In this document: positions 1 to 12,500 of the stretch, piece by piece
Layout of the letters: each line of letters opens with the position of its first letter
How positions within the stretch are numbered: the stretch's first letter is position 1
From: Symsagittifera roscoffensis
Taxonomy: Eukaryota; Xenacoelomorpha; Acoela; Convolutidae
Direction: 5' to 3'
NCBI RefSeq assembly: GCF_963678635.1
Contig: NC_087068.1
Coordinates: 52,306,563-52,370,562 of the forward strand
Length of the DNA: 64,000 nucleotides
Notes under the pieces: model-generated
The model's database searches: none
What the model saw: only the letters and a program-made list of their open reading frames with translations
What the model was told of the DNA's origin: nothing
Translations under genes and position numbers: made by a program

Positions 1-460
1 TTCTAGAAATTCAAAGAGCTTAAAGGGCATCTATTTTTTTTTTGAAATTCGAAAGTTCAATCAAATCAATTTTTTTTATGTTTACTTCGATTGGCTATGT
101 TCTCATTTTACAAACTACAAATTGGTTTTCTAATCTATACTTCCAAACAAACTCATGTTGGTTTTCTGATCTTCCAAACTACAGATTGGTTTTATGTCAT
201 CGTAATTTCATTATACAAACCTGGGCTACATTCTTTGCCAGAAAAGCAAACTTTGGTACGGAGATCAAAATAAGTTAATGATTATCAGTCGAGTTAATCT
301 TAAACAGATGAAGGAGATGACATTGATTACTCGTGCCTGAGAGCTTGTTGATAAAATTGTCCTTTGGATTTTGTCGACTTAACTATGTTAATCTGTTATA
401 GGGGCCTGAAAATGGCTGCGAAAACTGAAAACTGAAACTTATGAGTTTTTTTTATTTCAG

Positions 461-569
461 AAGAAACGAGAGGAGAGGTTGTGCCACCTGTTTATAAACT
501 GGGAGACTTCGGACTGATGATCAATTACGAAAAAGACGCAATGAGTGATGCGCAAGAGGGCGACTCAAG
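461..569 (+). CDS. Myt1-like kinase exon: Mg-binding loop and activation segment
   Basis: The acceptor TTTATTTCAG precedes 461 and the donor GTTTAA follows 569; the exon enters in phase 1 and leaves in phase 2. It encodes ETRGEVVPPVY, then KLGDFGL with the metal-binding Asp, then an activation segment ending EGDSR, whose last codon is split across the intron. The dozen residues between the edge and KLGDFGL form a small insert compared with human PKMYT1. Confidence 0.9.
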
Positions 570-3500
570 GTTTAAACTTACATGCAAAACAGAATAATCG
601 AGGTTATCATGTTGAAGATTATGGGCGAAGAAGACATTAAGTAGACATCTAATATGCCTTAAGTCTATCCCCCCATTATCAATGTTGTGCTAAGATAGAC
701 GTGTAATGATTTAGTAAATAGTATGTCGTGGAGAAATAAATTATTTCGTAAGATAGATGAAGCGGTTCAATAGGTCACTTTATACATCATACAATTATCC
801 TCACATTAAGTGTGAGCCAATTACACTAGAAGCGTGGACAGATGTATCAGTCGATTGCATGGACGATTTTTAAAACCAAAGTTTTCCTAGCAATTTTTTG
901 TAAAACTATAAAATGCTGAATACAACCAATTTTTTCAACCAGTTTTAAGTGTTAAACTTATGAAAGAAATTTTAAAAACTTTTTTTTTCCATCTGTTTAT
1001 GAGATTTGAGAGATGGAAATTATGCCTCAGTAAGTAGATAATAATGTCAATAGACTATAATAATGTCAATAATAATTAGACTAAAGTAAATGGGGCCTAC
1101 GAAATTAGACGACAAGCAAATTAGACGACCGTAAAGAATCGGAATTTACGGACAACCAGTATTTACTCAGCCAAAAATTAATTGAAGTCTAAATAAAATT
1201 AACGCAATTTGCTCGCAAGTTATTGTCTAAATTGGACAACCAGAATTTACTCAGCCAAAAGATAATTTAAGTCTGTAAACAAGTGTTACGCAATTTGGTC
1301 GCAAGTTATTGTCTAAATTCCGTTACTTTCGGATCGTCTAATTTCCTGTCGTCTAAGTTCCTAAACCCTTGCTCTTGCTTGTTTAAAGGTACCTGGCATT
1401 GGAAGTGTTGTCAGAAGTGTTCACACCTGCAGCCGACATGTTCAGTCTGGGCGCCACTCTTCTAGACTGTGTGACATCAATTGAAATGCCCAAGTCAGGC
1501 ACGTGGTGGCAACTCCTTCGGGATGGGCTTTCCCACAACCTACCCGAACAGTTCTCAAAACGTAGGAATTCGAGTTTTTTTCTTTTCGGAAAGCGAGTTT
1601 ATTTCGCCTACATACTTAAAATTTAGCTTAAATTATGCCGAGTTTCATTTTTGATGCACAAACAAAGTTTGATTTAACGTCTAGAACATTCTAACGTTAA
1701 GTATCGTTCGTTTGAAATACCCTTTAGCTGATTGGAAAAGATACGGTCGTTTATATCGTTTTGAACCGAATTTCTTGCCCGTTTTTATGTGTAATAAACG
1801 TAAATTTCTGTTGAATGAAGAGAAATTCTATCAAAACGTGAGCTATTTACTGTTTCCAATCCAAATTTTATAGTGTTAGACTAGATATATGAAAACAAGC
1901 ACTAGTAGTGTGTTGATTATTTAGAAATGAGTGGTGAGCTGTTGCAAGTATTGAATGTGATGATGAACAAGGAGTACAGACAGAGGCCATCAGCAGAACA
2001 GCTACTCAATCACCCTCTGCTCCACTCGAGAGATAGACAGAGACAGCAGAGTCTCAAGCTAATACACTTCGATGTAAGAATTAGAACAATGAACTTTCAT
2101 TTCATTTCCGAGAGCAAGTGATTTGGACTGCGGAAAAAGATTTTTTTATCAGTAACTATTTTTTGTACCCACAAATCTTGAAGAAATGTACTTAGCTATG
2201 TCGAAGAAATTGACCTGGTTTTTACCCTAGCGTCAGCTTAGTGTATTATTCGGAACCTTTTATTCTTACCTAAGTCGCACATATTGGTGCCACTTTCGGG
2301 GCACCTTTACAGATTTTTGATAACATGTGCTTTGACTTTCGAATAGTAATAAGTTAACACAGTTGATGCGTTTTTGATTCATCAAATGAACCGAAAAAGC
2401 TATTTATTTCAACATAACTCAATAGAAACTCGATTTCAGAAATTTTTTAACTCAATATATCTCGCAATTTTTTGACATGCATAATTTATACATTATGTAG
2501 TTTTATGCTTTGCAATTTCTTAATGCAATTTTAGTGTGGATTCCTTCAATTTGTTATATTCCAAATTGTTACTTGCAAAATTGTGTCTGTTTAAATTTGG
2601 TGCCACTTTTGCTGAATAGCTTTGGCAATTTATTAGCACATGTAGCTGCTTTGTTCGTGACTAGTGTTTTTCTGTGGTTAAGCGTGGGTGGTTAGTGCAT
2701 GAGACTCAAAATCTCTTGATTGCAGTAGGTCGCAGATCGAATCCTAGACCTAGCCGAATTTTTGCTAAATCGAAGCTTTGTTCCTTTTTTTCTGAATCAA
2801 CTTTTGAGAGCTGCTTTTTGTCCTGTTTTCGCTAGTGTTTGCGAAGCGAAGCTTCGCCTCTGTGTTCGAAGCTTATCTCTACTTTTTCCTATTGCACTTT
2901 CTAGAGCTGCTTTTTTCGTGTTCTCGCTAGTGTTTTCGAAGCAAAGCTTCGCCTGTGTTATTTTTTTGTTGTTATACACGTGAATGCAGTTAATAGATAG
3001 TTTTTCAGAAAGTACTTAAACAGTAAACTATCAGTGGAACAGTGTCAAGTGCATGATTTTTACTTGCAAACTTGATTGGGGACAATATAGAGTTTTTTTA
3101 TAAATTGTACCAACTGCTTTGATTTTTCGAACATACAATTCGTGATACACTCTTGTTTGTGCTGTATAATTGTCCGTTTTAGTAAAAATTGAAGTGTTGG
3201 GTGGGCAACCATTGATTCACTTTGTACTGGAGTATAGACTTTTTTTCGGGTTAACAACTTGTTTAACAATCATTTGAATCACTTGTATCTTGGCTCATAA
3301 TGAATTCAAACATCTTTGCGTTCCCAGGCATATTAGCCTAGAGGTAACGATTATGCCTTGGACGGCAAAGGTACTGGGTTCGAATCTGAGTCGGACCTTT
3401 TTTTTCAAACGGGAAATTTTCGGTTCCAAATAAAATTGTAGGCAAAATATTTGTCTGCTTATTTATTGTCAGCTTAGCTGTCATATCTTGCAATCGTTTT

Positions 3501-6500
3501 TGTTGCTGCACGCAATTTTCTTTTATGTTGCTTTCAGTGTTTAATTTACTCCTACAATATGTAATTTTACTTACCTTGACTTCGTATTTCCTTATTTTTT
3601 TTTGTTTCGCTAAAAAATTCTTCGGCCCAAATTAATTTGGCCTATTATTCATCGGCCCAATGACCCAATTCTGGGTCGCTTCAAGGGAAACACAATTTAA
3701 TACTTCCCTCCGCACTTTTCAACTTGGTTGTATGTTTACCAATCGGTTTGTTGAAATTTATTTTTTCGTTTTGGAAAACAAGTCAAAGTTTTGACTCTAC
3801 GCGAAAATTACCGTGCCAATTTTCAGGTTGTGTTCAGTGAAGAAACCCGATTTTGGGAATCTTCTCTGACTAAATAGACAAAACCTGCTTTTTGGCGAAA
3901 CAAGTTGTGGATTTTGGAAAATCTTTTGGCAGTTTTTTTTAGAACTTTTGACCGTTGGGATATTTGTTCCCACATAAGCGGGGACTCCTTAACTTTTTGT
4001 ATTAGAAATGTTATATCTTTGAGAAATTTGTTCATCTCAAAGTTAGTAGAGAAAGAACTAAAGTCCAAATTTTGAAGTCACATTTTTCGTGCCGCATGAG
4101 TATAGAAATTTAATTTAGTATCAAGCATGTACCTCCAGCTTTAGCTGGGCCCCTAGTTGTTTTTTTTAATCGAGACATACGAAAACTTCGGTTCACCTAG
4201 TTTTTTCAAAATTTAATTTTTCGACTTTTTTATGCTTGTTGTATCACAAGTGGTTGGTGCAAAGCTTCACTTCGCCTCTGTGTTAATTTTCGTCTTTTTT
4301 AGATCTTATTTTGGTCGGCTTAGTTCCCGTAGTCCGACTTTTTTTTTAAAAAAAATGTAACTTTCCAAGTTACTGTTACACCCATGCTTGAGATGACAGC
4401 GCCCGGTAGTTCGATTTCTGTCGGGACCTGTTTTTTTTTAGCAAACTGAAAATATTCAGTTATTTTAGATTGTCTGTCTGCTGATTGTTTTTCGGCTAAC
4501 AGAATGGAAATTTTTGAAAGTTTGGCGTCTTTCTAGCGTTCTGAAAGCTCCTTGTAAAGTTTTTATTGGTTCAAGTAATTTTCCGGATAATTTGGACAAT
4601 TTTTGAAGTTTTAATAAAATATTTTGACAAAAGCTATTTGAAGATTTTTTTTTTCGTTTTTTTTTTCATTTGATTTTAGTCGTTGTCAATCATTTTTGTA
4701 TCATAAATTTTGAGTTTTTGGCGAGGGGTTTTGGGAAATTGGCAAATAGCCCAAAAATACTATACGTATATTAGTTTGAATATTTTGTTTAGTTTGAAGT
4801 TTCGCCCATGAAGAGACTTAAATTGGACCAGATGGGCTCTGAGCAGACTGTTGAGAGGATAGGGCCAGAACAGGAACTGGACTTCAATCGCGACAGGATA
4901 GACATCACAGGCAATCGGATATCCTGTCTTAGACACGTGGACAAACACCACTCAGCGAACTTATCTGGTACGTCAAACTCGTAATGAATGGTACTTTTGA
5001 AAATTTATAGATGTCTTTATCTAGTTCGAGTTTGCTGATTTGCAGAGATAAGATACTGCGGTTAATTTAAAAGTTGCCACGAACGTTAATTTAAAAATTG
5101 GTAGTTTTCACAGGATAAAATTGGCATATTTTTTGATGACGGAAATTAATTATACATATTAGTCAGTTTAAAGTTAAAAGTTTGGCTTTTGCTATGAGCT
5201 CTGAAATATTTCACATCTCACTAATTAAAAAACTGTTCATTTAGCTTGATTTTTCTGTGGATCATAACTGATAATTGGTGTGTTAGGTCATTTTCTGGAA
5301 CACACCACGACGAATAAGAAGAAGCACAGTGAGCACCAGTCGCCCTCCCCTCCCGAAAGGGAAGAAAAAGAGGAATACGACAGCAGCTTAGCGGCCACTC
5401 TCACTGCACAAACATCTTTGCCAGCTGCAAACAGTGATGGGCATTTTTGAGCAAAATAAAAGCAATTTAAAATATTAGGCCATGATTGTGAGAAGTTCTA
5501 GTAGTCAAGTGAGCATTTGTATATTTTTTCATAAAAAGATCCGAAATGTCGAATCTTGTTAACGATGCGAGTTATGGCTCAAAAATTGGGTCATTTCAAA
5601 ACAAAAATTAAATTAAGCTTAAATCATTATAGGGGAAAGTTTTCTATGAAAATTAGCAAAATTCGCCCGCGTCTTTGTAATCAACAATTAAATATATGTT
5701 TTTCGATCAATTTTATTTTCAAGAGTCGATGAACGTAGTTCATGCTCTTATATAGGCCGCGATAATTTTTTTGGTTTTATTTTCTGGCTCAAATTTACTT
5801 CTGTGCAGTTTGACTTCTCTTTTCCTTAATTTCACTTAATTTTTTTTAAAAAGGGCAAAATCTACTAAATTGTAAAGGTAACGAAAAACGTGATCGGTTT
5901 CTAGTTTCGAAAGTGGAATTTATTTTTCAGATTTCCCCGCGAAATAAAAGTTTTACTTTTTGATGCAGTTTTTGCAAATTGGTTTATTTTTTATCAAAAA
6001 AGTGCCAATCATAAATTGTTCTTCAAATTCAAAGACTTTTAAGGCCATTTATTTTAAGGAGTCGATGAACGTAATTCATACTCTTATATAGGTCGTGATG
6101 ATTTTTTGTTTTTTTAAGAGTCGATGAACGTAGTTAAGACTCTAGTATAGGTCGTGATGATTAAGAGTAATAAACGTGGTGAAGACCCTTTTATAGGTCT
6201 TGCTGATTTTTTTTTTTTCAGAAAAAAGTCCTAAAATATTGACGCATTTAGCTATATATGCTTTTTTTGAGTTCAATTGAAATTCATCTGGTGAAAGTGA
6301 TGTAAATAGCACTCTCCAAATACGAACGTGCAAATGGCGCAAAAATTCGTGAGTGATTTCTAGTTTGGAAAGTGGAATTTAACTTTCAGATTTCCAGCGG
6401 ACTATAAACTTTACCTGTTGATCCAGTTATCTGAAGTTCGGTTAATATTATCAAAAATGCGCCAATCGTAAGTCGTTCTACAAATTTAAAGAGCTTAAAG

Positions 6501-9500
6501 GGCATCTCTTTTTTTTTCTTTGAAGTTTGAAAAATGAAATTTTTTCAACTGATCAGTGTTTTTTTATGTTTACTTGCGTTCATTACTCTTTTCCAATCTT
6601 CGATTGGCTATGTTTTTGTTTTTCGCGTCTTTTTTTTCAGGAAGTCTTAAAATTTGTTCAGGCTGAAAATCACTTTTGCGGTTTGACTTGTGAATTCTTT
6701 TTAAGTTCAGTTCATTTCCTTTGTTAAAAGGGGAAGGCAATTGCACTATCGAACAGCAAAAGTGTAAAAGTCAGGAACAACGTGATCGACTTCTAGTTTC
6801 TACGGGAAATTTAGTTTTCAGATTGTCCCTCAAAATGAAAGTTTTTTTATTCATCCAGTTTTCTCAAATTGGCTTAATTTTATCTAAAAATCCTAAATTG
6901 TTCTAGAAATTCCAAGATCTTTAAGGGTATCTATTTTATATTTGAAACTGGAAAATTGAGGTTTTTCAGAAAAAAGTCTGTGTTTTTTGTTTGCTTGCGT
7001 GCATCGACTCTTCCAACTGTATGTTGGCTATGTTTTGAAGTGCAATGTAATTATTGAATCTGAAATCGAGAAATAAATTGACGATAAACGAACCAGTGTT
7101 ATGTACATCATTTGCAATATACGACAAATGATAATCCTGAAAAGATTTAAAAAATTATACGATAATCAGTCATTAAAACGATAAGATTTTTTCATGCTTA
7201 GTCAATACTCGATGCTAACATTAAAAAAAATAAATGCTCATCACTTTTTACCTTCAGCAGTGTCGTCTCAGTTAGTTCATCCAGTTTCTATGTCTGAAAG
7301 AGACATCATTTGGGACAGTACTAGTGATGTGACAACTCCTCACACTTCGCCTAGAGACCACTCCTTGTCCACCAGTATTTCTCCCGACGGATTCTTTACT
7401 CCTTCCAAGTGAGAATTTTTACTTTCTCTCAACTGTTAAATTTCCATACGCATTTTGTCCATGTAGTTCTATGAAGACTTAGTTTGACATAGAAAGCTAA
7501 TATATTCAAACTTAGATATGAGTTTCAAATGAACAATCTTGTCTTTTCAAGTTCAAGTTTAAATTTAATTTCTAGAAATCTCAGCAAAAAAAGAAAATAA
7601 GGTATTAATTGGATTTTTCAAAATGAGTTTTAAAAATTGAAAGCGTCAATCATAAAAATTATCTTGAAAATTAAAGAGGCTTCTCATGATGTTAGTTGTT
7701 TGAAAAAGTTAACAAGCTTGGGAAGAGTTTTTTTTTGGTTTAGTTTCATGAACATTGCATGCTGACTTCTGTTGGGTATGTTTTTGCTTCTGCGAAATGA
7801 GTTTCACTTATATAAGTCTAAATGTTTTTTTTTTTCAGAAAAAAGTCCTAATGTTTGTTCCAATCAAGTGGATTTTTTTTTGCTGTTTGACTTATGATTT
7901 CTTTTGCAGCTCTGCTGATGCGTTGTTCGATAACAGGGTTTATGGGCTAGATCAACAAGTAGATCCATGAAATATATTTCCAGTGAAATATTACCGTTTA
8001 AGCTTACTATGAGCATGTATGAAGTTACGTTTGTTTGACAAAATCTATTTTAGTTTTTACTTTTAGCAAATCGCGGCTGGTTTTTGTCTGTGGTGCAATT
8101 GAGTTCGTTTTTTTATATATCTGTGTGTCTTTTTTCAAGCTATAATGAGCAGCTCGCAAAGTGTGCTCAAGGCATTCAATAATAACGTAGTAGCTACTTA
8201 TATAATTGTTTTATGGTCGTGAGCAAAGTGACAGATAACATCAGTTTATATCTATTGCACGTGGCCTAAGAAATTAGAGAAGTAAATAAGACGACCGTTT
8301 AAAAATGGAATTTATCCGATCAAAGTCTTTATTATGAAACGTGTTATTACGAAACAAAAAAGGTAAAGTCCGAATAGTATCAAAAATGTGCAAATTTGAC
8401 AAATATTTTGTGGCAAGTATAGTTTGAAATATTTTTTTTCCAAAGATTTCGACAAATAACGGCATTATTGTTCCAGTAAATATCCAAACTGATAGTTGTC
8501 CTCGTAATTGTTTTTCAGTCGACGGATTTAGGCATTGAGTAACCGCCAAAATGATCGACCTCCGGCATTAAATTTTGCACTGCAGCTATGAAATCCGACT
8601 CATTATCAGATGTAATTACGCTTGAGATAAGCAAGAGTTATCAAATTGGAATATAGACTTTTTTCGGGTTAACAACTAGTTTAACAGAATCACTTGAATG
8701 GTTTTGTCTCCTGCCCGGTTCATAATGAATTCCAAGTTCTAAGCGTCTCTGGCACATTTAGTCTGAAGGTAAAGAATACTTCTGGGACAGCAAAAGTTCT
8801 GGGATCAAATCTGACCAGGACCTATTTTTTTTTTTCAAACGGAAAATATTATATTTCAAAATTTCAAAAAAATTGTCGGCTTATTTGTTTGCTTATGTTT
8901 TGTCGGCTTTTTTGCCACATGCAGTTCTTATTGTTGTTGCTTCTTATGCTTTCATTTGTTACGGTAATTTGTAATTCTCTTAGTTTTGATTTCTTAAAAT
9001 AATTTTTTGCTTGAAAACATTTACGCCCTAAATAATTTCGGCTTATAGTTTATCGGTATTGTAACCTAATTTGGGTCATTCGATGGAACCATAATTTGTA
9101 TGCTTCCGGAACGTTAAAACTCTCAGAATAGAATTTATATTTCCGTTAAAACCACAGTTTTTTTGTACGCTCAAAAATGCTTCTGTATTTTCATTAAACG
9201 CCGTCAAATGCTTTTCTGGACGTGTTTTCCTCAAATATAACATCAGGTTTCTTCGAAAAGTTTTCCGATTTCTTTGGACTCTTCTTTCTTTTCATATATG
9301 CTAGCTTGCAATGCTCTTTTTGTGGTATCGCAAGTGATGCGAAGCTTCGCTTCTGTGTATAACTTGGGTTGAATTTTTTTGACAAAAAAGATTGACATTT
9401 TTAATCAATTTTTTAAGATTATTTTAGTAAGCTTCTTCGTTTGTTTTGCTTATAAGCGACCAAAGTGATGGAATTTTGCGGGCATTCATTGCGCTTAAAG

Positions 9501-12500
9501 TTGTATAATTTTGACAAAATGGTTTTGTTGCTGAAAGTACCGCCACATGAAGTGTTTTCGTTTTTTTTTGCAAAAATTGCAGGGTTTTCAGAAAACAAAA
9601 AATTGCCATTCCAAAATTTTGATGTTATACGAACTCTTGATTGTCACTGGTTTTACTCATTTTTCCATCTATTTTTACGTCCTCTAAATTTTGGGAATTT
9701 TTTGGCAAGGATCGTCATTGTGGTTACCTGGCTTTCGAAGAACTACTGTTGTTTCTAAATTGGTCATTCATCTTTCGGCACAATTGGAGATAACACAACG
9801 AGAATGTCATCCGGACTTAGTTTTTTTCCTATCTAGTAGACATAACAAACTCGAAATTTTGTTTGTTATGTCTATGTTACACTCGGCAGGAGAATAACTA
9901 TGCGCGTAAATCAGCTTTTGCCGCTAAACTAGCTTGTTTTGCTTAGAGTTATGTTGTTGAACCATGAGATAATTGTCTTAATTAGGGAAGCTCAACTCCA
10001 GACTAAGCACTTTTCTAAGCTCCTATCTACTAAGCTGTCAATTAAAAACTGCTGAAAGGTCTAAATTTCAGTTTTCATGCTAAAAACTCGTCTGCTAAAA
10101 AAAACCGGTTCCCCAATTTTCGCACCCCATCGATTATTTTCTCATAATAATGGTCGGCCCATTTTCTTTCAATTTCTCACTTTAATGGTAGTCTAGTTTA
10201 CTTTCATATTCCGGCGCCCAATTTCCTTGTCTACTTTCTTAAATCCCCTATTGCTCAGCTCTGAAAACTTTGCTAATGGAAGCACCTAAATTTGTTTTCT
10301 TTTCAACTTCTACGATAAATAAATTGTCAAAATCTGTGTATCATTTGTTAAGAGTCATAAACGTAGTGAATACGCTTATATATGTCTTAGTGTTTTTTTT
10401 CTGGAAACAATTCATACAACTTTTTCACGCTAAAATTGATTTTTAGCTGTTTGAATTTGGTTTATTTTTAAGTTCAGTTTAATTCCTTTGTTAACACTAG
10501 CTAGTGTATTCTTGTCTAACACGCAAATGAAAATAATCATTGAAAATGAATTTTTTTAATATGTATTCGGTGGCACTTTTGCTATAATCAAGATCTGGCA
10601 GTGGAAATATCATAGCATCTGTTCTCTGCTCTATTTGTGGCTAGTGTTTGTGATTATTTAAGCGTCTATGGCTGAGTGGTTAGTGCGTGAGACTCATAAT
10701 CTTTAGGCCGCAGTAAGTTGTAGCTTCGAATCCGAGACGGAACCGAATTTTTACTAGCTACTAGCCGAAGTTAATTTCAAGATTTCCAGCGGAATAAAAA
10801 CTTACCTTTTGATCCAGTTTGCTCTAGTTGGGTTCATGTTATCAAAAAAGCGGCAATCAGTATTTGTTCTAGAAATTCAAGAAGCTTTGAGGCCATCTAT
10901 TTTTTATTTTGAATTTCGAAAGCTGAAGTTTGACAAAACAAGTCAGTATTTTTTCTGTTTCCTTGAGTTTATGTCTCTTCTACAATGTCTGTTGGCTATG
11001 TTTTGTTTGTATAAATCATCAAAATTGGTTATCTTAACAAAAAAAGAAAGATCAAAGTTTTACCGAATAAGAATATGCATACCAAAATATATTCTTCTGT
11101 TTTTTTTTCTGGTGGTAAAACGTGTAAAATGTGTTTCAGCTTCGATTTGACTTTCTGCAATGACAAATTCTACACTGCAATCGTCCCCTCCCGACTTCGG
11201 ATGATAAGTGACAGTAGTCATAGCCACGGGTGGTCGGAGTGGCTCAGTGATTCAGAGGCAGAAAATGTAGAGGAAGAGTTAGCTGTCTATGACAATTTGA
11301 AGCACTCATTGTCGTTTAGTAGTGATACAGGAGACCGGTAAGTCAGTTTATCAATTTGAAGATATTTGATTTGAATCAGGTGCAGATCTAGGATTTTCTC
11401 AAGGGGAGGGGGATTTTCAAAAAATTTTCAAAAACTTTTACGGCCTCTCCAGAATCACAATAACGACCCTTAAATTACAAAGCTTTCTGCGCTGCATGCA
11501 AATTTTAGAAAACACAGGTCAGAATGTCGTTTTGGGTACTTTTTGGAATTTTTTTGGAATCAAAAGAACTTTTCCAGAAGTTTAATCTGAATTTTTTTAT
11601 AAATAATATCCAGAAAATCTATCTGATTCTCACAAATGTTTTTTTTTATCACTCTGTTCCCCCTTTTTAAATTTTTTTTCATTCTCAGTGAAACCGAAAG
11701 AAGTGTGAGCAATTCTTCAAACTGTGTGAAGGAATCGTTACTAACAAATGGTGCAGATAACAGGAAATACAAAAATGATGACTTGGAAACGCCCCCTTTT
11801 GAACTTGGAAGGAAGGCGTTCTCCTCGTCTAGTAAGAAGAGACATGCGGTCGAAATGTCTTCAGAATCTCCTTATCCGTCTGAAGCTAGGAGTAATTTCA
11901 ACTTCTGTAATGTGGAAGGGGGAAAAGGAGCAAAACAGACTGGTGGGGTGACGCCCTTGTCTCTGTTTGGTGACTCAAATAATTGGAGTTCTGTAAGTAC
12001 AATTATTAGAAAAGTGTCGATTAGGGGTATGAGTTTTGTATCCTTGTGATTAGCCAAAGTTTAGAATTTGATCACGCTCTAATTTGATCAAACTGCATTT
12101 TGTTCAATTAAAATTCAACTACTTATAGGCAGACAAGTTACGCTCTCGATTGGCAAAAGTTAAAATGGAGCAAAAATGTTGGGGAGGGGGGGTGGGCTTT
12201 TTTTTGTTAAAAACTATGTTCACTGAATTTGCAGGTAACGTGTTTCAGTCAACATACTGCATAAAGTGAAATCCCGTGACTAATTCTGACCATTTAGTGC
12301 AGAGGTAAAACATACCGTAGAAAACACAGCCCCTGGGTACAAGTGCTTATTTTTGCCGAATGCAAGCTTGCGAGCATTGTGTTATAGTACGAGTCTACCT
12401 TTTCTACTCCAACTCGCATAAAATACTGATCATTTTAATTACACCGAAGACTTTAGTCAAGGTGTTATGGTATCGTGTAACGGGTTTTTTTTTTAATGTT

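Noticed and set aside
2510-2695. Hydrophobic 61-codon frame that could have been the missing Myt1 membrane anchor
   Set aside because: It lies wholly inside a dispersed family A element with copies at 19.45 and 26.55 kb and has no suitable splice sites in phase.
3326-3397. tRNA gene candidate
   Set aside because: The A and B boxes are present but no acceptor stem pairs and the block recurs in decayed form at 8.7 and 61.6 kb, so it is tRNA-derived repeat.
10663-10745. tRNA gene candidate with the best A and B boxes
   Set aside because: No acceptor-stem pairing, embedded in the repeat family; treated as SINE-like.
11689-12049. Read-through of the exon at 11689 to a stop at 12049
   Set aside because: A consensus GTAAGTAC donor follows 11992, and the residues beyond it look like intron translation.
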